From Faecalibacter macacae (GTDB taxonomy: Bacteria; Bacteroidota; Bacteroidia; Flavobacteriales; Weeksellaceae): a stretch of 64,000 nucleotides of DNA. The notes below the pieces were generated by a model. The model saw nothing but the letters and a program-made list of their open reading frames with translations, was not told where the DNA came from and did no database searches. Both the position numbers and the translations under genes were made by a program. The stretch spans positions 62,001 through 126,000 of the forward strand of contig NZ_RDOJ01000005.1 in assembly GCF_003687725.1 (NCBI RefSeq). The letters run 5' to 3'. Positions 1-7,911 of this stretch are shown one piece after another (within the stretch, counting starts at the first letter, position 1; each line of letters opens with the position of its first letter).

Positions 1-2
1 AT

Positions 3-488
3 GATGTTAATGCTACAAATATTCATTTAGTTCCGCAATTGGCAACTGAAATTTGGAACCATTGTTACAAGGATATTATCTCGCAAGAGCAAATTGATTA
101 TATGTTAAATATGATGTATAATCAAGAAAAAATTAACGAGAATTTAAATAATGGTGAACATTGGAAAATCTTAAAAGCTGATAATGTTCCGGTAGGATAT
201 ATTCATTTTAAAGAAGAAGATGAAAAGTTATTCTTATCTAAAATCTATTTGTTACAAGATGAAAAATATAAAGGGTTAGGACAAGCTTTATTAAATGAAG
301 TAATTAAATTTGCTTTAGATAATAAATTTAAATCTATTTATTTAACTGTAAATAAAAATAATTCAAAGGCAATTCGTTTTTACGAAAAGAATAATTTTAC
401 AAACGTAAAATCAGAAACATTTGATATTGGTAATGGTTATGTAATGGACGATTTTATTTTTGAAAAGAAAATTGTTCAAGTAGTATAA
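3..488 (+). CDS. GNAT family N-acetyltransferase, 5' end outside the window
   Basis: Likely transfers an acetyl group from acetyl-CoA to an amine; the substrate cannot be told. The reading frame is open to the window edge (residues before the first possible start read DVNATNIHLVPQL), so the true start lies just upstream and the TTG at 39 is not the start. The segment around EQIDYML is typical of the N-terminal part of this family. The acetyl-CoA-binding motif is seen as YKGLGQALLNE, followed by the usual beta-strand and the NKAIRFYEK-like motif (NNSKAIRFYEKNNF) near the C terminus. The gene ends at a bidirectional terminator shared with the opposite-strand gene. Confidence 0.85.
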   Translation, partial: DVNATNIHLVPQLATEIWNHCYKDIISQEQIDYMLNMMYNQEKINENLNNGEHWKILKADNVPVGYIHFKEEDEKLFLSKIYLLQDEKYKGLGQALLNEVIKFALDNKFKSIYLTVNKNNSKAIRFYEKNNFTNVKSETFDIGNGYVMDDFIFEKKIVQVV

Positions 489-493
489 AATCT

Positions 494-524
494 AAAAGCG
501 AATTAATTATTAATTCGCTTTTTT
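494..524. terminator. Bidirectional terminator between convergent genes
   Basis: Near-perfect palindrome: AAAAGCGAATTAAT (494-507) is mirrored by ATTAATTCGCTTTT (509-522), with A-rich and T-rich flanks, so it can act in both directions. It overlaps the stop codon of the minus-strand regulator at 510. Confidence 0.8.
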
Positions 525-1353
525 TAGTTCTAATTCTTCGAAAAAGATATTGAATTCATCAATGTTGTAGAATTTTTGTTTTCGTGGAATTTTGTATTTT
601 TCAATAGTAATTTGTCTTCCAATCAAATAAAACTTATCTATTTCTTCAGGAAAAGCTTCAAATATTTTTAAATAAGATTTATAGTTAGCGCTATTCGTAT
701 CAAAAGATAAGATAATGTCTGGGTTAACGTCTTCTATAAATTGTTTAATTGATTTTACATTTTGATTGGCTCCTATATAAAATGTACGATATCCTCTTTC
801 TTTTAATAATAAATTTGCGAATAGTAAGCCAATTTCATATAACTCATTTTCAGGTAAATACAATAATATTGTTTTATTTTTATCATAAACCGAGGCAGTA
901 TTATGTATTAAATGATGTAATTTTCTTTCAAGTAAATTCATCATATAATAAAACTGTACAGGAAATTCTTTTATAAAATGAAAAGTTTCAAAAATTCTAA
1001 CTAAAAAAGGATAAATCACAAATTTGTAAAAGTCTTGTGTGGTAAGTTTTTTTAATGCAGAATCAATGATAAGATTAAATTTAATCCCATTGTATGTTAA
1101 AGTTGCAGCTAAAAGTTGGTTTATTATATCCTCGTTTAATTTATTTTTAATAAGATTGGATAACAACTCAATTTCAACCTTAATTTCTAATTGGTTACTT
1201 TCTAATAAACATATTTTCTCTATTGTATTTAAACCTTCTATCTTTTGTCGGAATAATATCTGGAAAGACATTGTATTTTTTGTGCCAAAATAAGATAGTA
1301 GTATCGGGGAGACCTGATAAATGACTAAGTTGATCTATTGTATATCTTTTCAT
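510..1353 (-). pseudogene. MerR-type HTH plus B12-binding-like regulator, frameshifted
   Basis: The C-terminal part (from 1271) looks like a CarH/LitR-type B12-binding domain, with helical segments then a Rossmann-like region containing ENELYEIGLLFA and YIGANQ. An intact MerR helix-turn-helix lies just upstream in another frame: an ATG at 1353 starts MKRYTIDQLSHLSGLPD and runs through DRRFKYNREN to a stop at 1195. Deleting one A from the AAAA run at 1214-1217 would join both as RFKYNREICLLESNQ, restoring one protein of about 280 aa. So the DNA-binding and sensor halves appear separated by a one-base frameshift. The His of the family's ExH/DxHxxG cobalamin motif is Tyr here (ELYEIG), which fits decay or loss of B12 ligation. 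A sequencing error or programmed slippage are alternatives. Confidence 0.7.
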
Positions 1354-1381
1354 GGTTTTTGTTTAGTTATTAAATATAATG

Positions 1382-1408
1382 AAAAAAGCCATCTAAAAAG
1401 ATGGCTTT
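1382..1408 (-). terminator. Rho-independent terminator of the glucosaminidase gene
   Basis: Inverted repeat AAAGCCATCT (1385-1394) and AGATGGCTTT (1399-1408) with a 4-base loop. On the minus strand it is followed by a T run and lies 18 bases past the stop at 1426. Confidence 0.8.
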
Positions 1409-1425
1409 CAATAAATAAAATGATA

Positions 1426-2526
1426 TTAAGATTTTTTCTTAGTTTTTAAATATATATTTTGTCCTTCAGTCGGCTGATCGCCTGGATCCATTCTATTTAA
1501 TTTGTACAAGTTAGTCAACTTTACACCAAATTTTTGTGAAATAGAATACATATCGTCACCTTGTTTTACTTTGTAACTGTTTTGAGAACCTTTTGATTTT
1601 TTCATGTCAAAGAATACAATTTGACCTTCTTTAAGCTTAGTTCCTAATTTAATTTCATTGAACTTAGCTAAATCAGACGGAGTTTTTTTGTATAATTTTC
1701 CAATCGTACCTAAAGTTTCTCCAGCTTCTGCAACAACATAAGCTATATTGTTCGGATGTCGTTTAATTCTTGAAGTTGGATTCTTTTTACGCGTTTCAAT
1801 AGTAATTGATGGTCTAGTTTCGTCAGAAGTTTTTGCAATTGTAGTTGTTCTCGTTTCTACATAATCTTCGTTAGCTGTATGTTTAACAGAAGTATTGGTA
1901 ATAATTGTTTTATCTTTTGTACGTTCAATGGTTTTAGTTGATTTATTACTTGCTAAATATTTATCATCATTATTTCCATAAAGCGTATATAATTTAGCAT
2001 AAACTTCTTCATTTGAAATTTTATCAAATTGATCTAAATTATATTTTTCAATTCTTGAAATTAATTTAGATGCATAAGTTGGATCAGTTGCATACCCAGC
2101 TTTTTTAAGACCATGTGCCCAACCTTTATAATCAGTAGTAGATAAGTTGAATAATGCTTTATAATATGGGCGTAAAGCTAAAAATTCTGAATGATCTCTG
2201 TAACTTTCTCCTACAGAAGTATAGCTTCGGAAACATTCACCTTTAGCATCATCATCATGATAAATACGACCTTTATGTAATGGCCATTCTTTTTCAGTTT
2301 TACATTTAATCCCGAAGTGATTATTTGCTTGTTCAGCTAATCTACTTTGTCCCCCACCAGTTTCTAATAATCCTTGTGCTAAAGTAATACTTGCAGGTAC
2401 TTTATATAGGTGCATCTCTTCTACAGCTAAAATAGCGTGTTTTCTGATATAAGTGACATCTCTACTTTCTTGAGCTTGTAATGTTATTGTCGTTAAAAGA
2501 CCTAAAATGTATAACAATAATCTCAT
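1426..2526 (-). CDS. Secreted LysM glucosaminidase (peptidoglycan hydrolase)
   Basis: Predicted exported N-acetylglucosaminidase that cleaves peptidoglycan glycan strands. Residues 1-19 form a signal peptide ending LQAQ. A glucosaminidase domain spans about 25-165; the Glu in LLETGGGQS (E55) is the expected catalytic acid and NHFGIKCK is the conserved family segment. Two LysM repeats follow at about 258-301 (VVAEAGETLGTIGKLY) and 318-361 (YKVKQGDDMYSISQKFG), joined by a charged, Thr-rich linker. The start overlaps the stop of the upstream PLP-enzyme gene by ATGA, so the two are translationally coupled. This FlgJ-like architecture is common in Bacteroidetes and is usually linked to cell separation. 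Confidence 0.9.
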   Translation of the reverse strand: MRLLLYILGLLTTITLQAQESRDVTYIRKHAILAVEEMHLYKVPASITLAQGLLETGGGQSRLAEQANNHFGIKCKTEKEWPLHKGRIYHDDDAKGECFRSYTSVGESYRDHSEFLALRPYYKALFNLSTTDYKGWAHGLKKAGYATDPTYASKLISRIEKYNLDQFDKISNEEVYAKLYTLYGNNDDKYLASNKSTKTIERTKDKTIITNTSVKHTANEDYVETRTTTIAKTSDETRPSITIETRKKNPTSRIKRHPNNIAYVVAEAGETLGTIGKLYKKTPSDLAKFNEIKLGTKLKEGQIVFFDMKKSKGSQNSYKVKQGDDMYSISQKFGVKLTNLYKLNRMDPGDQPTEGQNIYLKTKKKS

Positions 2527-3440
2527 ATTATTATAGTTTTATTTTTCTTGTTTAATAATTTATTCATTCCCTCAATTCCCTGCAAACCTCCTGTGTGTAC
2601 AACTAAAATTGAAGAGTTTTCTTTAAAATAATCTTGTTTGATTAAATCAAAAATTCCGTACACCATTTTTCCAGTATAGATAGGATCTAATGGAATTGAT
2701 GTATTTTCTTTAAAAGAATTGATAAAATTAATCAATTCTTCTGAAACCTTACCATATCCTCCGAAATGGTAATTTTCTATTATACAATAGTTTATTTTTT
2801 TTGTTAATTTACGAATTTCTTCGTCAAAATGTTCACTTTTTACAGCAGGAAATCCTAAAATATGTTGATTATCAGTACTCGAATTAAGGATTCCTGTTAT
2901 TGTTCCAGCAGTTCCAATTGCAGAAGTAATGTAATCGTAATTGTAACATTCTTCATACAATATTTCTTCACAACCTTTGATTGCTAAATCATTTGTTCCA
3001 CCTTCTGGAATAATATAAAAATCAGGATAATCTAATTTAAGTTGAGATAGAAATTCTTCAGAATCCTTTAGTCGATATTTTTCTCTTGAAATGAAATTGA
3101 ATTTCATTCCTTCACTTTGGGCAAATCGTAATGTTGGATTTTGATCAATTAATGCTTGAACTTCTTCGCCACGAATAAATCCAATTACTTCAAAATTATT
3201 CAATTTTGCTGCAGTAGCTGTAGCGGCAATGTGATTAGAAAAAGCACCACCAAATGTGATTATTTTTTTAAATCCTAAACGCTTAGCCTCAATTATATTG
3301 TATTTTAATTTTCGGAATTTATTTCCAGATATTTTGGGATGGATTAAATCCTCTCTTAACACAGAAAGTTTAATTTTTTTCTGAGCTAAAAGTGGTAAAT
3401 CTATCGTTTGTATTTCACTTTTGTAATCGATCCAATTCAT
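2523..3440 (-). CDS. PLP-dependent ACC deaminase / D-cysteine desulfhydrase family enzyme
   Basis: Fold-type II pyridoxal-phosphate enzyme of 305 aa. The Schiff-base lysine lies in SGNKFRKLKYN (K41), the signature of the 1-aminocyclopropane-1-carboxylate deaminase / D-cysteine desulfhydrase group. TFGGAFSNHIAATA and GTAGTITGIL match the substrate and phosphate-binding loops of that fold. Which substrate is used cannot be read from sequence; D-cysteine desulfhydrase activity is at least as likely as ACC deamination. It sits in the middle of a three-gene minus-strand operon, overlapping the gene before it by one base (TAATG) and the gene after it by four (ATGA). Confidence 0.85.
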   Translation of the reverse strand: MNWIDYKSEIQTIDLPLLAQKKIKLSVLREDLIHPKISGNKFRKLKYNIIEAKRLGFKKIITFGGAFSNHIAATATAAKLNNFEVIGFIRGEEVQALIDQNPTLRFAQSEGMKFNFISREKYRLKDSEEFLSQLKLDYPDFYIIPEGGTNDLAIKGCEEILYEECYNYDYITSAIGTAGTITGILNSSTDNQHILGFPAVKSEHFDEEIRKLTKKINYCIIENYHFGGYGKVSEELINFINSFKENTSIPLDPIYTGKMVYGIFDLIKQDYFKENSSILVVHTGGLQGIEGMNKLLNKKNKTIII

Positions 3441-3769
3441 TAAAGGTATTTTAAAAACGAATAAAATTTTCGTTTCTTTAAATAATCTAAATTACGTTCA
3501 TTCGCATAAGCTTCACGTTCAAAACTAATGTTTCTATATGCTTTATGGCTAATAAATTTAAACTGAATTAATCGAATTGCATATTCAGTTAGGTACCAAA
3601 TAAAAAATGGAATTACTAACATTTCTATTTGTTGAATAATATGGATTCTTTCATGATGAATTAGATGTAAATCATTTTTATCTTCTTTATTTCTTAATAA
3701 AATAAAGGGAAAGATAGCCATACCAACAAAATTTTTACGAAATAACCAGCTTAAGGCAATTATATACAT
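3440..3769 (-). CDS. Small membrane-associated protein with HExxH motif
   Basis: 109 aa, no named family recalled with certainty. It contains HHERIHIIQQ, which includes a HExxH zinc-protease motif, and later FEREAYANE, whose Glu could be the third zinc ligand of a minimal gluzincin. Between them lies a hydrophobic stretch (MLVIPFFIWYLTEYAIRLI) that should be a membrane helix, and the N terminus is also hydrophobic. Similar short proteins with NHE..H and EREAY motifs are frequent in flavobacteria. First gene of the operon with the PLP enzyme and the glucosaminidase. Protease activity is inferred from the motif only. Confidence 0.6.
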   Translation of the reverse strand: MYIIALSWLFRKNFVGMAIFPFILLRNKEDKNDLHLIHHERIHIIQQIEMLVIPFFIWYLTEYAIRLIQFKFISHKAYRNISFEREAYANERNLDYLKKRKFYSFLKYL

Positions 3770-3911
3770 TAATTGTGATTTGTGTACAAAATTAAGATTA
3801 TTGACTGAAATGATATAAATTTTAGCAGAAATTTAAATGAATTGTGATTTTATAAAGGTTTTTTAGAATGAATTAATAGAATTCGTAAATTAGAGAAATA
3901 AAGAAATAGCT

Positions 3912-4085
3912 GTGAGTAAGTTTGAGGAGGGTGATTACTATTTATCACCAGAAGGTTTTAGAATTTTTACAGAACAATATTTGAAACGAAGAGGATATTG
4001 TTGTAAAAGCGGCTGTAAACATTGCCCTTACGGATTTGATAAAAAAACAGGATTAATTAAAAAAAAAATAGAAAATAGAAAATAG
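3912..4085 (+). CDS. DUF5522 family small Cys-rich protein, GTG start
   Basis: 57-aa gene reading MSKFEEGDYYLSPEGF, then RIFTEQYLKRRGYCCKSGCK and HCPYGFDKKTG. The pattern CC-x3-C-x2-C followed by PYGF is characteristic of the DUF5522 family and suggests a small metal-binding (zinc or iron) site. An in-frame stop at 3891 and no ATG force the GTG at 3912 as start. The stop is only 6 bases before the DUF2911 gene, so the two are probably co-transcribed. Function is unknown. Confidence 0.75.
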   Translation: MSKFEEGDYYLSPEGFRIFTEQYLKRRGYCCKSGCKHCPYGFDKKTGLIKKKIENRK

Positions 4086-4091
4086 AAATAG

Positions 4092-4823
4092 ATGAAAGTA
4101 AAAACAACTTTATTGGCCTTATTGGTAGCAGGATTCTCTTATGCGCAAATCGAATTTCCACAAGCAAGTTCTAAAGCAGAATTAGAGCAAAAGATTGGTT
4201 ATACAGAAATTGAAATAGATTATTTCCGTCCAAATTTGAATAATCGTACAGCTTTTGGAGGTTTAGTTCCATATGGTGAAGTTTGGCGTACTGGTGCAAA
4301 TAATAATACAACAATTGATTTTTCTACAGATGTGTTAGTAGGAGGTAAGCCATTGGCACAAGGAAAATATTCGTTGTATACAATTCCAGGAAAAACAAGT
4401 TGGGATGTTATTTTTTACAAAACAACAGAAAATTGGGGTAATCCGCAGAAATGGGAAGAATCTCAAATTGCTTTAAAAGTAAATGTTCCGACAATTAATT
4501 TAAAAGATAAAGTAGAAACCTTTACAATTGATTTTGCTAATGTAAATGTAAACAATGGAGATTTAGTTATTGCGTGGGAAAATACTAAAGTGAATGTGAA
4601 AGTAGAAGCGCCTACTCAAAAAATTGCTCAAGAAAAAATTTCTACAGGATTGAATGCAGAATCATCTGCACGTGATTATTATGGTGCTGCAAACTATTAC
4701 TTTAGTAATAATTTAGATTTAAAGAAAGCACAAGAATGGATTAAAATCGCGCTTGAAAAAGATCCTAAAGCGCCACAACATTTTAAAGATTTGAAAGCTA
4801 AAATTGATTCAGCAATTAAATAG
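4092..4823 (+). CDS. DUF2911 domain secreted protein
   Basis: 243 aa with a clear signal peptide (residues 1-18, ending FSYAQ). The body carries DUF2911 hallmarks: FRPNLNNRTAFGGLVPYGEVW, WRTGANNNTTIDFS, GKYSLYTIPG and VIAWENTKVNV. A C-terminal helical part of about 60 aa (SARDYYGAANYYFSNN, KKAQEWIKIAL) resembles one TPR-like helix pair. DUF2911 proteins are periplasmic or outer-membrane-associated with no assigned biochemical role. Follows the DUF5522 gene by 6 bases and ends in a strong terminator. Confidence 0.85.
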   Translation: MKVKTTLLALLVAGFSYAQIEFPQASSKAELEQKIGYTEIEIDYFRPNLNNRTAFGGLVPYGEVWRTGANNNTTIDFSTDVLVGGKPLAQGKYSLYTIPGKTSWDVIFYKTTENWGNPQKWEESQIALKVNVPTINLKDKVETFTIDFANVNVNNGDLVIAWENTKVNVKVEAPTQKIAQEKISTGLNAESSARDYYGAANYYFSNNLDLKKAQEWIKIALEKDPKAPQHFKDLKAKIDSAIK

Positions 4824-4843
4824 ATTTATAAAGTTATAAAAGC

Positions 4844-4873
4844 AAAAAAACCACTAGGAATAGTGGTTTTTTT
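4844..4873 (+). terminator. Rho-independent terminator after DUF2911 gene
   Basis: AAAAAAACCACTA / TAGTGGTTTTTTT inverted repeat with a GGAA loop (4857-4860). Confidence 0.85.
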
Positions 4874-4899
4874 GTGTTGTTAGTTTGTTAGTTAGGAAA

Positions 4900-5043
4900 A
4901 GCATAGGAGTGGTTAAATCCTATGCTAAAATGTTTTTCTTATAAGATGAATTAGCTAAATCAAATTAAGAATCTTATAAGTTATATTAAGGCTTAGGTTA
5001 GATTATAAATTTTTAGTTAATTATTTCATTGCTTTAATTAACT
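4900..5043. repeat. Three successive perfect inverted repeats in an intergenic region
   Basis: The 322-base gap 4824-5145 holds no gene. Between its two terminators there are three separate inverted repeats: AGCATAGGA (4900-4908) with TCCTATGCT (4918-4926); CTTATAAGAT (4938-4947) with ATCTTATAAG (4971-4980); and AGTTAATTA (5015-5023) with TAATTAACT (5035-5043). The first has a 9-base loop and mixed base content and is least likely by chance; the third is pure AT except for its outer pair. They may mark a structured RNA or protein-binding sites. Confidence 0.45.
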
Positions 5044-5092
5044 ATTGTAAAATTAGGTAATCATCTAATCATATGCATCAGGGAAAACAACC

Positions 5093-5120
5093 AAAAAAAA
5101 AATAGGGAAAACCCCTATTT
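5093..5120 (-). terminator. Terminator of the LuxR-type regulator operon
   Basis: AAATAGGG (5100-5107) pairs with CCCTATTT (5113-5120); the A run at 5093-5102 becomes a T run on the minus strand. Lies 25 bases past the stop at 5146. Confidence 0.8.
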
Positions 5121-5145
5121 GATTTATTTTAACTTAATTGATGTC

Positions 5146-5808
5146 TTATGTTAATACGTAAATTCCATTTAAAATTGCGTAAGTTACCATTCCTACAACA
5201 TTCTTACAACCAATCTTTTCCATTATTTTAGAGCGATGAGCTTCTACAGTTTTGTTACTAATAAAAAGTATTTCAGCAATTTCTTTCGTTGAATGCTCTT
5301 TACAAATTAGTATTAATATTTCGATTTCTCTTTCGCTAAGAGAAATCATATTCCAAGGATTTGTATTCTTATTTTTCTGTTGCAAGAAATCGTTAATCAG
5401 TTTTTGATTCCCTTCGTTGAAATAAAAGCGATCAGTATGTATTTTTTGAATAGCTTCAAATAATTCTTCTTTATCGGTATATTTAGGTAAGAAACCAGAG
5501 ATTCCATATTTAATCATATACCCATACATAGAAGGATTATATAAGGAAGATAATACTAATACTTTTATGTCTATTTTTTTTTGATGTAATTGTTCTAAAA
5601 CTTCTAATCCATTAATAGGTTCCATATTTAGATCAAGTAATATTACATCTGGCAATTGATCCAATTTTTGTAATTCTTCAAGAAAATCAACTGGATTTGT
5701 GTTTTTAATACAAACTTCAAAATTTTCGTTCATCGAAATCAGGTTACTGAAAGCTTCAACCAACAATTTTTCATCGTCTAATATTCCTATTCTTATTTTG
5801 TCGGACAT
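5146..5808 (-). CDS. NarL/LuxR-type response regulator
   Basis: 220 aa. Receiver domain (about 4-125) with acidic pair D11/D12, phospho-acceptor D59 in ILLDLNMEP, and K109 in GFLPKYT. C-terminal LuxR helix-turn-helix (about 150-215) with LSEREIEILILI and TKEIAEILFISNKTVEAHR. It is the phosphorylation-dependent DNA-binding partner of the kinase encoded immediately upstream, whose 3' end it overlaps by 16 bases. Last gene of a four-gene operon closed by a terminator. Targets are unknown. Confidence 0.92.
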   Translation of the reverse strand: MSDKIRIGILDDEKLLVEAFSNLISMNENFEVCIKNTNPVDFLEELQKLDQLPDVILLDLNMEPINGLEVLEQLHQKKIDIKVLVLSSLYNPSMYGYMIKYGISGFLPKYTDKEELFEAIQKIHTDRFYFNEGNQKLINDFLQQKNKNTNPWNMISLSEREIEILILICKEHSTKEIAEILFISNKTVEAHRSKIMEKIGCKNVVGMVTYAILNGIYVLT

Positions 5809-6563
5809 AACTTTATGATTAAACGTGTTCCTTTATTTTTACCAGATTTGTATTTAAATTTAGCATTGATTGCATCTAATCTTGTTTCTGTATTATTAAT
5901 ACCTAATCCTTTATTGATATTATTTAAATCCATACCAATTCCATTGTCAGAAATTAATATTGAAACTTGATTATTGATATTTTTGATGTGAATATTAATC
6001 TGATTACCACCTGAATATTTAATTGAATTTGTAATGAATTCCTGAATCACACGATACAATTGATGTTCAACTAATTTTGGTCCAAAATCAATATTTTCAT
6101 CAGCAAATAAATCTATAGAAAATTCATTACTAGAATAACATAGTTCTTTGATACAAAGAAACAATCCTAAATTATCAATCTCTACCGGGAATAGATAATG
6201 TGTAATATCTCTATTCTTTTTTATTAAAGTTTTGATGTCTGTTTTTATCTCTCCAATTTCGGTATCAAAAGTATTAGCGTCTAAGGCGTTTAATTTTAGT
6301 ACAACTAAATTAAGTTTATTACTTATTTGGTCATGTAATTCTGATGCTATTACTTTTCGTTCATTTTCTTGCGTTGTAATAATAGCTTTTTTCATTTCAC
6401 GTTCAGAATTTAATTTTTCATTAAAAACTAATTCACGCTTTTCAATGTCTTTTTTGTAACTAATTTTTATTAAATAACTTATGAATATCATTAATACAAC
6501 TAAGAGTATTAATGTTATTACAATCCATAAGATTATGACGTTTGGGTCTTGCCATTTTTCCAT
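5793..6563 (-). CDS. NarX/DesK-type sensor histidine kinase (HisKA_3)
   Basis: 256 aa. One N-terminal membrane helix (about 9-32), a short linker, then the HisKA_3 dimerisation helix with ERKVIASELHDQIS (H77 is the phospho-accepting His), and a HATPase_c domain with FITNSIKYSGG (N box), ISDNGIGMD (G1 box) and GLGINNTETR. There is no periplasmic or PAS sensor domain, so input probably comes through its membrane helix or the polytopic membrane protein encoded directly upstream, with which it overlaps by 31 bases. Phosphorylates the downstream LuxR-type regulator. Confidence 0.9.
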   Translation of the reverse strand: MEKWQDPNVIILWIVITLILLVVLMIFISYLIKISYKKDIEKRELVFNEKLNSEREMKKAIITTQENERKVIASELHDQISNKLNLVVLKLNALDANTFDTEIGEIKTDIKTLIKKNRDITHYLFPVEIDNLGLFLCIKELCYSSNEFSIDLFADENIDFGPKLVEHQLYRVIQEFITNSIKYSGGNQINIHIKNINNQVSILISDNGIGMDLNNINKGLGINNTETRLDAINAKFKYKSGKNKGTRLIIKLCPTK

Positions 6564-7183
6564 AGTATGTAAACTATATATGTGTAAAAAGCACTTACAT
6601 TAATAATATTTGTTAACCAGATAATATATATTATATCGCTATTATAGGTTACAAAAAAATTCATCGGTAGGTTGAGAAAAGTACTAAATGTAAGATAGAT
6701 TATTAAATAAATGTATAATTGATAAGTTAATCCATATTTTTCTGTTTTGATATGTTTTATAAGTTGCGAAAAGCATACTACTAATAAAAATATACAATTA
6801 ATACTGTTAGAATAATTTTGATACTTAGAATAGTCTTGATAGTCTGTGTCAACTAATTCGTAAAAATTATAAAACAAAATACCTAATAGTATTAACTTTA
6901 AATATGGACTAAAATTGATGCTATTTGCCTTAATTATAAGAAAAAGACAAACAACTTCTATAATGTTATATGTGTTAATAAACATCAAGTTATTCTGATA
7001 ATAATGAGAAACTACGCGACTTAATAGGTCATTAGATAAACTTAGAATCAGAAATAAAATGAAAAATTTCAAACTTGTTTTTTGTGTTCTTTTTACATAA
7101 AATACTATGATTCCAATAATCAAGATTAATGGAGTTATGTAACTAAATGTATCAATAGCAAGATATATAAAATTTGTTTCCAA
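6533..7183 (-). CDS. Polytopic membrane protein, probable sensor partner of the kinase
   Basis: 216 aa and unassigned. About seven hydrophobic segments are visible (for example ITPLILIIGIIVFYV, FFILFLILSL, VVCLFLIIKA, YLKLILLGILFYNF, CIFLLVVCFS, LYIYLIIYLTF, IIYIIWLTNII), with short loops. The 7-TM layout recalls membrane input domains that are fused to kinases in other bacteria; here it is a separate gene overlapping the kinase gene by 31 bases, so tight co-expression is likely. A sensor role is inferred only from topology and gene order. Confidence 0.6.
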   Translation of the reverse strand: METNFIYLAIDTFSYITPLILIIGIIVFYVKRTQKTSLKFFILFLILSLSNDLLSRVVSHYYQNNLMFINTYNIIEVVCLFLIIKANSINFSPYLKLILLGILFYNFYELVDTDYQDYSKYQNYSNSINCIFLLVVCFSQLIKHIKTEKYGLTYQLYIYLIIYLTFSTFLNLPMNFFVTYNSDIIYIIWLTNIINVSAFYTYIVYILWKNGKTQTS

Positions 7184-7185
7184 AA

Positions 7186-7791
7186 TTAAGGTTTAAACGG
7201 TGGTACAGGTCTCACACGATCCATATATGCATCGTTTACAGTTATTAAATCTATTGTAACATTTTGTTCTTTAGAAGCATAAGACTCTTCGAAAAGTCCA
7301 AATACACAATAATTATTTACATCATTTTTAAAATTTGCTTGATCAATAATAAAATACTGTATCATAATATTGTTATCTAAAACATTTTGTAACCAAGCAG
7401 CTTTATTTACTTCCCAATTTTTTACTCTTTTTTTATATTCATCTATTGTGATTTCAGTATTATCAGCAGTTAATTTTGTTTTTAAACTTTCGTTAGCAAC
7501 AAATTTATTTGACATAAAATTTAAAACTATTGGAGAATAGTTTTCAATATTATTGATATCAGGAGTAGTAGTGCTGTGAACTAGGATGGCATGTAAATTA
7601 TCTTTTTCTAAGCCTAAATACAAATAGTAATGTCCTTTAATTGTAGTCTTTAAATTATTAAAGTCAACATAGTTTGCATTATCTAAAATGCTTAATATTT
7701 GATTTTTAATAATGATTTTTGATGATTTCGTAGCGTTTTTGTAACTATTTACAAGATTGCTATAATTATTAATTGCAGTTTGTGTGCTCAT
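7186..7791 (-). CDS. Hypothetical protein, first gene of the kinase operon
   Basis: 201 aa, soluble, no signal peptide or membrane segment, and no family I recognise. Helical N terminus rich in Asn and Lys, a central mixed region (HYYLYLGLEKDNLHAILV) and a Pro-rich end (DRVRPVPPFKP). It precedes the membrane protein by 2 bases, so it belongs to the same transcript as the two-component system. A cytosolic modulator or the substrate of the signalling unit are possibilities, neither supported by motifs. Confidence 0.5.
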   Translation of the reverse strand: MSTQTAINNYSNLVNSYKNATKSSKIIIKNQILSILDNANYVDFNNLKTTIKGHYYLYLGLEKDNLHAILVHSTTTPDINNIENYSPIVLNFMSNKFVANESLKTKLTADNTEITIDEYKKRVKNWEVNKAAWLQNVLDNNIMIQYFIIDQANFKNDVNNYCVFGLFEESYASKEQNVTIDLITVNDAYMDRVRPVPPFKP

Positions 7792-7874
7792 TTGTTTAAG
7801 TCTGTTTTATAAGTATTGTTGAGTTTTGTAAAAATAATCCTTTTTGTTTAACTAATACTTAAATACTTAATAAT

Positions 7875-7904
7875 AAAAAAGCCGAAGTGTAAACTTCGGC
7901 TTTT
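7875..7904 (-). terminator. Terminator directly after jetC
   Basis: GCCGAAGT (7881-7888) and ACTTCGGC (7893-7900) with GTAA loop and flanking A6/T4. It begins 8 bases past the jetC stop and so closes the operon without a fourth gene. Confidence 0.88.
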
Positions 7905-7911
7905 CATATAT

